From: Diphasiastrum complanatum
Taxonomy: Eukaryota > Streptophyta > Lycopodiopsida > Lycopodiales > Lycopodiaceae
Assembly: GCA_029204225.1 (NCBI GenBank)
Contig: CM055101.1
Location: 5,831,246-5,895,245 of the forward strand
DNA: 64,000 nt
Direction: 5' to 3'
The notes below the pieces were generated by a model. That model did no database searches. It saw only the letters and a program-made list of their open reading frames with translations, and was not told where the DNA came from. Shown here in pieces: positions 32,401-40,065 of the stretch (its first letter is position 1; the number at the start of each line of letters is the position of its first letter). Position numbers and translations under genes: made by a program.

Positions 32401-34081
32401 TTCCTGATTGTTTCCATTGTTGGTGGAATTTGCCTACAATTTACCCCTTTGCATTATGCCCATATAGTATCATCTATATTCAAGCCTCCAAGAAAGTTTT
32501 CAATTGCTAGTAGAAGGAAACAGCACACTGAAAGCTCTATTATGGAGGAGAATAGGTGCCCCAGAAAAAGGATTAACGTACTATATTCAACTACCAGTTC
32601 TGACAAGGTACCTTTCCCACTCAAGAAGCATTCTCCCAACATAAAACCTGTGCATTGGTGTTAACAAGCATGATTTCTTGTGTTGTAAAGTTTACAAAAA
32701 GTTTTGATGTTGGGGGAATGCTTCTTGAGCTGGAAAGGCACCTTGTCGGAACTCCTAGCTATAGTACGACTGACCGTTTTTTTAGAGCACCTGTTCTCGC
32801 TTCGTAATTGCTCTCAGTTTGCTCTTTCCCTCTACTAGTAATTGAAAAGTTGCTTGCAGGCTTGATATTAACTGATATTTTCTGACATCCCAGTTCGAAT
32901 CTTTTTCCAAAAAGACTTGTTCATTGTAAACATTTTTAGGACCTTTCATGGATAGTACATAATTATAATTTTTTTGTGGACTGCATGAGTTTGAAGATGA
33001 GCACATGCATAAGTCTTAAACCCTAAAGCAAATAGGCATTGGAAGTTTGTTTTTCCTTATCTAAATCATTTGCTTTTAGTGTTGATGTTTCTTATGAAGA
33101 GCAGATCAGTGTTGAAGAGTCTTGGCTCTCTTTTGACGAAACAGCACTGGCTATCCATAACAAGGTACTTTGGTAAATTTTATATGAGATTGTTGTTGGC
33201 ACATGGAACTGTCTGAATTGTTTCTTGTGTGGTAGCGATTGCTTGGATGTTCTCAGGGGTTAGGATTTTGGATTGCCACATATCACAAAGCTTGGAAGTT
33301 TTCATGCTGGTTTGGTTTGCATTTGCAGGTCCGTGCATTTTCGGGCTGGCCTGGGACAAAGGCATTATTTCTTTCGAAAAACTCAGTTGGGGAGCTTGAA
33401 ACAATTGAGGTTAAAATAATTACGACAAGGGTAAAGCCTTATGATAGTGATGTTTCTAACAGTGAGCGGGCTGTGTGGCTGAAAGGAAATTCTTTGGTGC
33501 TTTGTTGTGGCGATCGAACTGTTCTAGAGGTAGTGATTAACATCTTTAATGTGGAAGTTCCTTAGCAACAACACGTTTTTCGGTGTGTATTATTTTAAGG
33601 TGCATTGTAAGAGTTGAGATCCTGTAAAGCCGTACACCATTTTCACCTTTCGAAGTTTTTGTTATTGAGAAGAAACGTGACTGGAGAAAAAAGCGGGGGG
33701 GGCATGCCACACCATTATGGTGTTTTAATGGAAATTAGAAACTAGCTACCGAGGCTCAATTTGTTCTCTAATCCATAAGTACATCTGAGTGAATGATTGT
33801 TGAATCATGGAATACAATCAATACAGGTTAGATTTTTTTCTGTCATGCTGCCAATGAAGGCAGTTCTACTTTCTGATGAACATGCTGCCTTTCATGGGTG
33901 GAAGATCTGTGTATACTAATAAAAGAAGATATCTGGAAATGGAAATGCAATGCTATAGTTTCACATGATTTCTTATGCAAAGCAGATAGTGGAGCTACAG
34001 CCACCAGGGAAAAAGGTGATGAGTGGCCGCGACTTCTGGAATGGGCTGCAGGGGAGACAACTGTTAAAGTTCAAGCCCTGA
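9112..34081 (+). CDS. Methionyl-tRNA formyltransferase, organellar (11 exons)
   Basis: Transfers a formyl group from 10-formyl-tetrahydrofolate to initiator Met-tRNA for organelle translation. Exons read: 9112-9291, 9389-9451, 18519-18653, 18994-19096, 30219-30289, 30595-30699, 30994-31027, 31400-31500, 33105-33164, 33329-33529, 33986-34081, giving about 382 codons, near the usual plant length. All junctions keep phase and use GT-AG except the first, which appears GC-AG. The Ser/His/Arg-rich N-terminus fits a transit peptide; the alternative start at 9130 is in frame. Catalytic Asn and His lie in TVNVHPSLLP, and the Asp in SLDSGP. The C-terminal domain has HNKVRAFSGWPGTKA. Introns 2 and 4 hold most of the transposons here. 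Confidence 0.9.
9659..10160 (-). repeat. Possible solo LTR
   Basis: A 502-bp segment begins tgttagagga and ends taatctaaca, so both strands read TGTTAG...CTAACA-like termini. The - strand carries a TATA box (ctataaatag, about 9880-9889). No primer site or polypurine tract adjoins either end, and no clear 5-bp duplication is visible, so the call is tentative. Confidence 0.4.
10403..10562. repeat. CpG-dense block of ACGCGTCC-type motifs
   Basis: Repeated ggacgcgtcc and gcgtccggacgc palindromes and a long-range inverted pair (ggcgtctgcgtc at 10403, gacgcagacgcc near 10518) surround a T-rich centre. A related block lies at 14708-14785. The surroundings are AT-rich. Function is unknown; this may be part of a dispersed repeat. 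Confidence 0.5.
10655..10718. repeat. (GA)n microsatellite, 3' flank of LINE A
   Basis: A pure GA array that touches the 3' end of a LINE copy read on the - strand, where it is (TC)n. ORFs made of SL or RE repeats here are not genes. Confidence 0.9.
10719..10974 (-). mobile_element. LINE A: short 3' end copy between two (GA)n arrays
   Basis: The - strand 3' end has the hairpin of this LINE family (10746-10774) and the closing phrase gacattaataat before (TC)n. Only about 256 bp of 3' sequence remain, and the truncated 5' side abuts another (GA)n array at 10975. It lies in formyltransferase intron 2. Confidence 0.65.
10975..11016. repeat. (GA)n microsatellite, 5' flank of LINE A
   Basis: A GA array followed by a G run (about 11016-11026). 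It borders the 5' truncation of LINE A. Confidence 0.85.
11028..11753. other. Intron sequence with unassigned exon-like piece
   Basis: A GC-richer segment (about 11180-11450) follows an acceptor-like tract (tttttgtgtgcag at about 11178) and holds an open frame ending IEINFIAEQLSVVRERVLRR before a stop. I do not recognise it. An AATAAA-type signal lies near 11514. The phrase ccagccgtatgtgg occurs twice (about 11522 and 11608). It may be a captured gene fragment; no function is claimed. Confidence 0.3.
11754..11842. repeat. (GA)n microsatellite, 3' flank of LINE B
   Basis: About 89 bp of pure GA, then a short GAA run into the LINE 3' end. Confidence 0.9.
11843..13806 (-). mobile_element. LINE B: 5'-truncated APE-type LINE, RT to 3' end
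   Basis: Read on the - strand, the copy begins abruptly at LRKAFDSVPWSF in RT palm motif A, directly after (TC)n. It continues with GVKQGCSLSPTLFGLYIDEL, the catalytic LLYADDVVLLSS (in the frame 13734-12940) and a C-terminal zinc-ligand block (CQLCSLSMVETEEHFLFTCP, about 12510-12450) with frameshifts. The 3' end has the family hairpin (11872-11901) and attaataaagc before (TC)n. GA/TC arrays touch both ends. Confidence 0.85.
13807..13887. repeat. (GA)n microsatellite, 5' flank of LINE B
   Basis: A pure GA array joined directly to the truncated 5' end of LINE B in mid-ORF, so on the - strand (TC)n runs straight into coding sequence. Confidence 0.9.
13888..14700. other. Intron 2 spacer without recognised gene
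   Basis: Contains a G run (about 14591-14603) and AT-rich DNA. Short open frames are present, but none resembles a known protein. Confidence 0.4.
14708..14785. repeat. Second CpG-dense ACGCGTC block
   Basis: It shares gacgcgtcc, gtccggacgcg and gcgtctgcgtc motifs with 10403-10562, and like it lies next to a T-rich tract (14670-14700). The two blocks are in opposite relative orientation. Confidence 0.45.
15404..16124 (-). pseudogene. Ty1/copia gag fragment
   Basis: The - strand gives a copia gag N-terminus (SSERLNPSNYSNWKVRMES, about 16085-16030) and, after a frameshift near 15850, the continuation (SKVTSRMLMLRNQVLQSMRK and LNGLGDEYSNLVQSFAIQD). This is the UBN2/retrotran_gag family typical of plant copia. 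Coding evidence stops near 15404. The open frame further down (15325-14663) is unrecognised and runs into the CpG-dense block, so pol is missing or replaced. Confidence 0.75.
16867..16881 (-). promoter_or_regulatory. Primer binding site of copia element
   Basis: The - strand reads tggtatcagagccaa immediately after the LTR end (TTCAACA|TGGTATC). It matches tRNA-iMet and fixes the orientation of the gag fragment downstream. Confidence 0.75.
16882..17420 (-). repeat. 5' LTR of copia fragment (outer end approximate)
   Basis: The inner edge, tgttgaaaat at 16882, is fixed by the primer site. The outer edge is only estimated, because no second LTR is in the window. The region has repeated cacgtgtgggg phrases. 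Confidence 0.45.
17904..17975 (+). other. tRNA-like sequence in left TRIM LTR
   Basis: Cloverleaf by eye: acceptor ggacagg/cccgacc (5 of 7 pairs), D arm gctc-agtggta-gagc, anticodon stem cccca/tgggg with a 6-nt loop, and T arm ctagg-ttcaatc-cctag (perfect). The A box is tagctcagtggtagagc and the B box ggttcaatccc. A TTTT at 17996 could terminate Pol III. The short anticodon loop and two acceptor mismatches argue against a working tRNA. Confidence 0.75.
18004..18020 (+). promoter_or_regulatory. TRIM primer binding site
   Basis: tggtgtcagagccatgg directly follows the left LTR and matches the plant tRNA-iMet complementary site with one change. Confidence 0.85.
18130..18201 (+). other. tRNA-like sequence in right TRIM LTR
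   Basis: Same cloverleaf as in the left LTR. The two LTR differences both fall inside it: one in the anticodon loop (ttgg versus tttg) and one in the T loop (ttcaatc versus ttcaaac). Stems are unaffected. Confidence 0.75.
18519..19096 (+). CDS. Formyltransferase exons 3-4
   Basis: Exon 3 (18519-18653) encodes VVGVVTQPQSSSRSRKKHV, the typical TQP loop region. Exon 4 (18994-19096) encodes PDLCITAAYGNILPKRFL, the strand leading to the active site. Acceptors gagcag and gtgtag and donors gttatt and gtattg flank them. Exon 4 ends in phase 1, matched by exon 5. Confidence 0.9.
19097..19779. other. Formyltransferase intron 4, 5' part
   Basis: AT-rich intron DNA; I see no gene or repeat boundary in it. 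Confidence 0.5.
19780..20088 (+). mobile_element. LINE H: 3' end fragment, + strand
   Basis: The 3' end (ttagaccacagttggaatgc ... ggtacctcatagatatgaag) matches the 3' end of the + strand LINE at 46.1-46.9 kb, and it runs into (CT)n at 20089. The upstream limit is approximate. Confidence 0.55.
20089..20122. repeat. (CT)n microsatellite after LINE H
   Basis: A CT array with one TTT interruption, directly following the LINE 3' end in the same sense as the other copies. Confidence 0.85.
20187..20243. repeat. (GA)n microsatellite, 3' flank of LINE C
   Basis: A GA array adjoining the 3' end of the long - strand LINE. Confidence 0.9.
20244..26356 (-). mobile_element. LINE C: near full-length two-ORF LINE, interrupted by an LTR element
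   Basis: From 26356 downward: 5' leader; ORF1 start (MASFHLPPCFVLHTKRAKKF, 25984) continuing after the LTR insertion with the RRM-like block KKLNLRFRGLPAEGTTWDQV (about 23525); ORF2 with APE endonuclease (GYILLAGDFNACTAAR, about 22765), RT (SVKQGCPLSPPLFALYTDGL; LLYADDIVLLSP, about 21890) and a C-terminal zinc-ligand block (CRLCSLQEAEDEAHFLLRCP). Palm motif A is deleted: the text jumps from PIPWATNLLHP to GFSDSILVAVV near 22130. There are stops and a frameshift near 21000. (GA)n arrays border both ends. The copy is dead. Confidence 0.85.
23596..25469 (+). mobile_element. Internally deleted chromovirus copy inside LINE C
   Basis: LTRs at 23596-23991 and 25109-25469, 5-bp duplications gtgct on both sides (23591-23595, 25470-25474), primer site tggtatcagagcca at 23993, and polypurine tract aagggggaggga before the right LTR. 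The interior keeps the 5' leader and only the end of pol with the chromodomain ([20 protein letters not shown], about 24990-25055); gag through integrase is gone. It is the same family as the intact copy at 56542-62766. The left LTR is longer because of a short internal duplication (cagcaggacaggg). Confidence 0.92.
26357..26407. repeat. (GA)n microsatellite between LINE C and LINE D
   Basis: A GA array that borders the 5' end of LINE C on one side and the 3' end of LINE D on the other, so two same-strand copies are joined head-to-tail through TC repeats. Confidence 0.9.
26408..26750 (-). mobile_element. LINE D: 3' end copy
   Basis: The 3' hairpin (26418-26446) and attaataaagc next to (TC)n match LINE B closely. 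About 340 bp of 3' sequence are retained, and the 5' limit is approximate. Confidence 0.65.
26757..27038 (+). pseudogene. LINE endonuclease N-terminal fragment
   Basis: Open frame with IQFWNFNGIHSLSIIK, MFFMETHENQDCG and GSFGVACLYGYI, the start of an APE endonuclease and the counterpart of the LINE C region near 23100-22980 (GGVACLYRSDY). It is in opposite orientation to LINE D. Confidence 0.65.
27060..27993 (+). pseudogene. Copia fragment: LTR end, primer site, leader, gag start
   Basis: A primer-like site ttggtattagagcagg at 27289 follows a possible LTR end (ttcaaaca). The leader contains two ~215-bp diverged tandem units (about 27443-27655 and 27658-27880) sharing ggttgatttctcttctt and tgatttttgagtgc. 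A gag start at 27903 reads MGDRLDSLVLSESNKLDGI, then NYQAWHFNLM. It breaks off at 27993. The LTR outer edge was not found. Confidence 0.6.
27994..28443 (-). pseudogene. Ty3/gypsy gag fragment
   Basis: The - strand frame from about 28443 has MASSSPSEDP, a stop, then MDDAIEKALEPIMTPYLSCH and WIDLGLMSRKEVNRTISTRK. About 37 bp of it (28313-28349) recur at 27991-28027 in the same orientation at the junction with the copia fragment. I see nothing recognisable between 28030 and 28200. Confidence 0.45.
28444..28749 (-). other. Leader of gypsy fragment
   Basis: Between gag start and LTR, with repeated gtccatcgtccatttcc-like phrases on the - strand, resembling the style of the leader at 62772-63390. 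Confidence 0.35.
28750..29143 (-). repeat. Gypsy LTR related to the outer element at 56127
   Basis: The - strand starts TGCATAAGCAGGCCTTGGGC at 29143 and follows the LTR at 56127-56480 throughout, including the gagagagatcaatatcat phrase on the + strand here. The inner edge is approximate. Confidence 0.65.
29144..30218. other. Formyltransferase intron 4, 3' part
   Basis: Unique-looking intron DNA with no recognised gene or element. It ends in the acceptor ttctag before exon 5. Confidence 0.5.
30219..31500 (+). CDS. Formyltransferase exons 5-8
   Basis: Exon 5 (30219-30289) carries the active-site block NVHPSLLPLYRGAAPVQRAI. Exon 6 (30595-30699) has GVTIAYTVRSLDSGPIIAWE with the catalytic Asp. 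Exon 7 (30994-31027) is only 34 nt. Exon 8 (31400-31500) encodes TRLLLRELPSILDG, closing the N-terminal catalytic domain. Phases 1/1 match at the 4-5 and 7-8 junctions. Confidence 0.9.
32578..32767 (+). ncRNA. Long foldback, microRNA-precursor-like, in intron 8
   Basis: Arms 32578-32647 and 32701-32767 pair over about 65 positions with a 53-nt loop. The inner 50 positions have only about four mismatches plus G-U pairs. The arms share gacaagg, cctttcc, ctcaagaagcatt and cccaacat. I do not recognise a known microRNA. A palindromic MITE is the alternative. It lies within the 1.6-kb intron between exons 8 and 9. Confidence 0.45.
33105..34081 (+). CDS. Formyltransferase exons 9-11
   Basis: Exon 9 (33105-33164) encodes ISVEESWLSFDETALAIHNK, exon 10 (33329-33529) the C-terminal tRNA-binding barrel (VRAFSGWPGTKALFLSKNSV), and exon 11 (33986-34081) the end, VMSGRDFWNGLQGRQLLKF, with TGA at 34079. 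The conserved closing phrase fixes the 3' end of the coding sequence. Confidence 0.9.
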
Positions 34082-35336
34082 CTTTGTAAACTTTTGGCTC
34101 ATCAATCTGAGTATTAGCTGTGCTGGTCTCACAAGTGAAACTTTGATTGGGAAGCCATTAATCTTGGACCTTCCCACCAACTCCAGTCTGGCGGGTGACA
34201 TTACCTGCTAGTTTCGATGAGTTATAAACCAGCAGAACTGTAGCTAGAAAAATATCACCAAAAATTTGATACCATCATTTTAATTTGTTGATAGGTTTTG
34301 GTATGGCAATGATCAGATTTTAGTTTCACCGTTCACAGAGGAAAACTCAGGAAAAAGATTTGAGATTTTACGACAAAATGCTCCCAAGCTGAACTCAACT
34401 CCAGAAGCCTACGTGTTTATTTATTTATCCATCCATCTTTTGGGAGTTTTTAAAAATGAAGCAGCTTTCAAACTAAAATGTCAGTCACACCAGAATTTGA
34501 AACTTTCACTCTTGAGATGCGAGCTTACATTGATAAAAGAACACCTTCTTGTGGCATTTTTTTCTTTAGATGTTAATTCACTCCAGTTGTCTCATTTGCA
34601 AATATTATAATAATACATTTAGATTGTATGATTATCTTGTTTTAGAATATATGAAGTGGTTTTTTTTATGAGGGTTCTGGTAAGCAGAACAATTTCTTGC
34701 TCCGCAGTTTTGGCAAGCATTCTGTGTATATAGTTATTATTCCCAGTAATTCAGTAATTACTTTCACTGTCAATGCTGATGTGGCTTAATAATGAAGTTC
34801 TTATCATTGATTAGATTTTGCTATCGTGTTTAAAGCCTGTGCATAAAAACCTAATAAGGGCTCCATTGCATAGTTAGGATAAAATATTAGCAACCTTCAA
34901 AGGTTATGTTTGCGGACAAGTTTGCAGTTCAACTGAATGTCAAAGCGTTTGCAGACATTTCTATACAAAGCCCCGCTTTTACCATGGCTCTGGATATAAA
35001 TCAGTTTTAGGACAAACAGTCCATCGAAATATGTATAGCACTGAGCACAATCAGAAGTAGAAATCTGGAACAACTTGAAAGAGAATATGGAAAATTCAAA
35101 TTATCAATCCAAGATTCCTATACCCTTGGTATAAATTTATTGCAACTTGCAATGGTAAATTACACATTTAGTGCACAACATGATAGAGGGATCTAGATAC
35201 ATGTATAATAGCACTCTTAATGAATTTAAATTCAAGATGAATTATGAATCATGATGGATGCTAGTCTATGAAATTTGAACTGCAAATAATAACTGTGCTC
35301 CATCCAGAGTTTGGGAAAATCTTTTTGTTATTTTGA
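34082..35336. other. Intergenic region after formyltransferase
   Basis: 3' UTR and AT-rich intergenic DNA; no gene or element recognised. Confidence 0.5.
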
Positions 35337-35699
35337 CTAGTAAATGTAGCAAGCATCCCACATCTTGTATATAACAGTTGGAATAAAATGATGAGAAGCA
35401 TCTTTTCTAAGCTGAAGCGGCTGTGTATAGTCACATCTCACACTTCGTATAATGTGCTCAAGATGTCCTAGACTTCCTTGGATGTCTGAGCTTCGGACAC
35501 ATGGCCGATCTGAGTATCCGGAATGTTGAGGATGATCAGCGCAAATGCTTTGCCATCCTTCAGCTTCCATTTGGAGATTGCTGTCGTTAGCTTCGGGTAT
35601 TCCCTCTGCACCTGTAACGTCATATAACTCCTTAGCCATTAGCACGGTTCTCATCTTAAATTTTCACAGATGGTAATTGGCTCCATCAGGCTTATCCAT
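35337..35699 (-). pseudogene. Ty1/copia gag N-terminal fragment
   Basis: The - strand gives MDKPDGANYHL, a stop, then KFKMRTVLMAKELYDVTGAE, the start typical of copia gag. It loses similarity after about 60 codons. Primer site and LTR follow at higher coordinates. The rest of the element is absent. Confidence 0.7.
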
Positions 35700-35950
35700 G
35701 ATAGGACTGAGCTTCCTTTGGGAGTCCACGTGGAAGATTAGTCTAGGTGATAGTAGTAACTATTAGTGACTTAAGTATGAAAATCTGGTGCTAAATTACA
35801 GAACGAGAAAGCAATTATCCTATCGCCTAGTAGGATCAGATTCTGTGGGAAGCTTATCAGGCTATAGAAATAGCTCTGACATAAAACTGCTTGAGAAATC
35901 AGATAATTTCTGATATTAAAACTCTAAATAATCAGAGAATAGTAATCTAT

Positions 35951-35963
35951 CGCACTGATACCA
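35951..35963 (-). promoter_or_regulatory. Primer binding site of copia fragment
   Basis: The - strand reads tggtatcagtgcg immediately after the LTR end (TCTGACA). Confidence 0.65.
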
Positions 35964-37262
35964 TGTCAGAAGAAGAAAATAATGGAATGGATGACTCGAT
36001 TTTCTTCTTCTCGATGCGTGCACTACTAGTGACTTAGTAGGCGAACACAAGAATATGATAATTTTAAAGTTTTAAAGCACAGTCGTAGTGGAAGCGGTGA
36101 GCAGACAATCAGACAAATCAAATAGACAACCAAACAAAATGTAGAAAAGCATTACAGTATTGACATGAATTTGAACGCAGAAACAGACAGAGCTATAATC
36201 AGATTCAGTGTATCAGATTCAGTATAAAAATATACAAGTCAATAATGCGAGTGAGCACAAGACAATAGCGGGCGAAACCGTATACTCACAAAGCTAACTA
36301 CAATCTGTAAAGGTTATGAACTTTTACTAACAATCTGTCTGAAAAGAATGAAAGAATCAATGCGCGAAAGCATCTATAATGTCTGTCTAACATGTCACAG
36401 AATTAAACAGCTAATGCTCTGTTGTAACGCTTATTGCGCTTATGTTCTGCTCTGCTATGATATATACGTAAATTTTACAGGTGTGCAAATGAAGAAGGTA
36501 CAAAAGTGGTTGTGCCGTCTATAGGAGATCGTGGGTTGCCATTGTTGTTGTCAAAATCTGATAGCACAGTGCATAGAACGAGCGTGAAAAGGCTGCGACG
36601 TCGGACTTCGCCAGAAAATAACGTTGGTGAAAATGTTAAGTTGCAACACCCTTTGGCCTTTGGCCTTCTTACTTAAAGGCAACCTGCACCCTCTTAAAAG
36701 GCAAGTGTCGCCTGTCATAAATTGCGTGTGAAAATGCAGGTCACATTTTAGGTAAGTGTCGCTTGTTATAAAATGCATGTAAAAATGCAATGTCGCATTT
36801 TTTGCATTTTTTGTCTGTCATAAAATGCGTGTAAAAATGCAGTGTCACATTTTCCGCTTGTGTGTAAAAATGCAAGTTGCATTTTGGGCAAGTGTCGCCT
36901 GTCATAAAATGCATGTAAAAATGTAGTGTCGCATTTTTCGCCTGTCATAAAATGCGTGTAAAAATGAAGTGTCGAATTTTTCGCAGTTTTTGCCTGTTCA
37001 AAATTACTTGTAAAAATGTAGGCTGCTGTGCAACAGTGGCATTTTCTGGAAGTGTCGCAAAACACTTTTTCGCGACAGTGTCGGGTTTTTCGCCTGTGGA
37101 AAATCCTGAGTAAAAATGCAGACTGTTGCAACTGTCGGCTTTTTCGCCTATCTTATTTTACATGTAAATGTGCAGACTATAGGACAACACAAGTAAAATA
37201 CAACAGCATTAATGGAGGCAGATTAACATAGGATTTAGGAGAGTAGAGGAAATAAATCCAAC
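35964..37262 (-). repeat. Putative 5' LTR containing a minisatellite
   Basis: The - strand would begin TGTTGGATTTATTTCCTC at 37262 and end TTCTGACA at 35964, giving about 1.3 kb. The inner edge is fixed by the primer site. The outer edge rests on the TG...CA rule only. Confidence 0.5.
36690..37160. repeat. Degenerate minisatellite of ~50-60 bp units
   Basis: Repeated phrases gcctgtcataaaatgcgtg, taaaaatgcagtgtc and gcatttttcgcctg occur about seven times with variable spacing. The array lies inside the putative copia LTR. Confidence 0.75.
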
Positions 37263-38660
37263 ACTTTTCATATTTTCCCTTAGACTTTTGGGTTTTTTGG
37301 AGCTATCCAATTTTGACATACATGCTATTTAATAAATAGCTCCTCCACCAACATAGTTAATCATCAATTAGAACATTAAAAAACATTTGAGCCTTAAAAG
37401 GGCCTCTTAAAGAAATGTTTATTTATTTATTCCAAGATTTTCTTACACCTGGCCCAATCAAAATATCCAAATTTGAAATCTATGTAATGTAACTTCTCCA
37501 ATTTGAAAATTTATTTTCTTTTAAGGAAATTGCAATTTGGCATTGGGGACAGCCCACAAGCTATTTTGTCTATAGTATGGATATGTAGTTCATTAAGAAA
37601 TAATAATACTTGTTAATTGTAACTCTTATTGGGACAATTTCTATACCATTAAAAAGCTTGATGAGAACTTTTCAATGACATCATATATGATCTAGTTTAA
37701 AGTGTTGCTTTGTTTTGTAGTCAATTCCTCTAGCAATGCACATACTAAAATTTTGTTCCTATTTAGCAATTTCTCTAGCAATGCTCGTACCAAAATATTC
37801 GGTGTGCACCACTTTTCATTTGAATCAAAGCCTTACTTACATGAAAGCCATCAACTTTCAAAAATATGTATGTGTTTTCTAAAGTTATGAAATCAAATGG
37901 ATCTAAATATAATTTCTTTAATAACTAGCACTTCGAGAATGTGTATTGTAATGTTTGCATTTGTAATTAGACATCCACCTATTTGAAAATTACTTCTTCT
38001 TAATATAGTGATTATATGTATGTTGTATATTTCTAAATTTAAGCCTTGACCTCTATGCCAACCATCATTTTATGTGTACCACTTCAAATTCTAATTATAT
38101 ACCATCATTCAATCTCATCTACTTCATTATCGCTAGTTTTTTCAACAACCACCCAAAAAATTTGGCAACATATTTTATTATAGTATTAAAAAGAGGTCCA
38201 ACAATGTAATTCCAATACAATCTTTTGTATCCGTAAATTAAGCACCCCCACTGCAACTTTGCACTCATTAGAAAAAAATTTGAGCTTGAAAAGGCCTTCA
38301 TAGAATTGCCGCATATGATGACAAAATTTGTCAATGTGAATTATCAAAATAGATTTTGTTTTCTTGCCATCACAATTCTCAATGCTTAAGCATTTATGCC
38401 CACACCATTTTCAATGGTTAACCATTTTGTTTATAATAGAGTCTAGTTAGTATAATTTTTTTAACTGTGGCTTTAATTGAGAGCTTTTCAATGACACCTT
38501 ACATGACCTAGTTTTGAGCTACGATTCAAAAATTATAGTCGGTCGAAGTTTGCAATCACCATTGGCTATAACTTTACTATTGTCTATTGCTTATGAGTTG
38601 ATGCCAAATACATGTAGCCACCATGTGAGCAACCCAAGGATGATGCACAACTAGTAATTA
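37263..38660. other. AT-rich intergenic DNA
   Basis: No gene recognised. A short repeated phrase, tctctagcaatgc, occurs near 37726 and 37771. Confidence 0.4.
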
Positions 38661-38793
38661 TGATAGTGGATTATATTTCGTTTCCCGTTTAATATCCATC
38701 ATGGCATTATAAAGAATTCGATAAGCCAATGATTTTTTTCCATGTCTAAGAATACGGTTAACCAACATGTTAACTAATCTATTACGATAAATT
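38661..38793 (-). pseudogene. rps7: Plastid rps7 fragment (nuclear plastid DNA insert)
   Basis: The - strand encodes [20 protein letters not shown] followed by [20 protein letters not shown] and NPLS, the N-terminal third of plastid ribosomal protein S7. Similarity begins sharply at IYRN and ends after NPLS, giving about 44 uninterrupted codons. No start codon, no C-terminus and no other plastid gene are nearby, so this is a short nuclear copy of plastid DNA rather than a gene. The mitochondrial S7 sequence is quite different. Confidence 0.8.
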
Positions 38794-40065
38794 GTAGCCA
38801 ATAGCTGAGGAGCCCATGAGCGAATTGCAGTGTGCAGTTGAGCAAACTCATGGATGATATGCAATCAATGGTCACGAGCCCCAACGTAGATGATATCCAA
38901 AGATGACGTACAATGAACAACAAGCGAGGAGCCCAAGGATGATGTGCAACCGATAGATGAGCATCCTTTGACTTAGATTTCTTTGAGAAAGAAAAGAAAG
39001 TCTTGCAAAATAAAGTCTAGAATAAGGCTCCCTAAGAATGATCAACAAAGGCAAAAGAGTCCCCAACCTACTCTTGAGCCGTGCATGGTAAAACCTTTCT
39101 TGAGTTACGATCCAAGTTGTTTCAAAAGGTGTCCCATGCTATGCACGATGGGAGATGTATAACTCAAGCTCTAAGCAATGTTTTTGTGAAATGAGAATAA
39201 CACTTGGCAAGTTCATTAAAGCTCAACATTCTTCATGCGATCAAGCTAAATGCAAACAATTTCTTGAGTGGTGAATGAATGACTTTGTTGTCATGTTTTG
39301 AAGTGCAACTAGAGAGGAAAGAATAACAAGTACGATGACATATTGCTCCCCAAATGGTGGCCCTCCAATAAGATTCAAGGTGTGTAATCACAAAAATCAA
39401 TACAAACTAACTCCATTCATCCTAAAGCTCATCCTAATAGACTAATATATTGATGTGTGTGAGTGAGTGTGTGAACGTTCGAGCCTCAACAAAGATATTA
39501 CCTTGTTTATGGACAATTCCATATATACATGTGAATTAAGAATTTCGCTTCTAAGATTCTTGTCTTTAATCTTTCAAACAACATAAGCAAGGACATTACT
39601 TTATAACAAGGGAATAGATTTTATGGTTTGGAATTAGATTCGCCACTCCAATCAACTCCAATACAATAAAGAAAATGGAAATACGAGTGCCAATTCATGT
39701 TCCTTTGTGTTGAGGCTTATTTAGTATTGTGACAATGTAAAAAACAATGAGAACATACACATAATGTATAGAACTTGATACTATGTAGGTGTGTGGTATA
39801 AAATTGGACAAGCACGCAATACATAAAAAATTGCACCCTTTAACATCAATAGTGAAGAATTTGCAAACCTACATGTTGTGTACTGTAATTTTTGTTTTGT
39901 AATTTGGAAGTTTAACTGGGCTTATCTATTAGAACTATACTTGTAAAAGCACAAAATTGTTCTCTCTTGAATCAATACTCAAAAGTAAAAGCACATACTT
40001 GTTTTCTTTTGAATCAAAATTCAAAGGCAATCATAAAAGAATTACATTTGAAAAGTCTCAATGGT

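Noticed and set aside
32299-32664. 121-codon ORF in formyltransferase intron 8
   Set aside because: No recognisable domain, it covers the foldback arm and lies between well-supported exons.
32701-32767. miR396-like microRNA, because of ttcttgagctggaaagg
   Set aside because: The order and spacing of bases differ from miR396 (ttccacagctttcttgaac), so only an unnamed hairpin is claimed.
36690-37160. CRISPR-like array
   Set aside because: Repeats are degenerate, spacing is irregular, the spacers resemble the repeats, and the context is a plant LTR element.
38658-38864. Working ribosomal protein S7 gene
   Set aside because: It lacks a start, the C-terminal two thirds and any flanking plastid genes; similarity stops abruptly at both sides.
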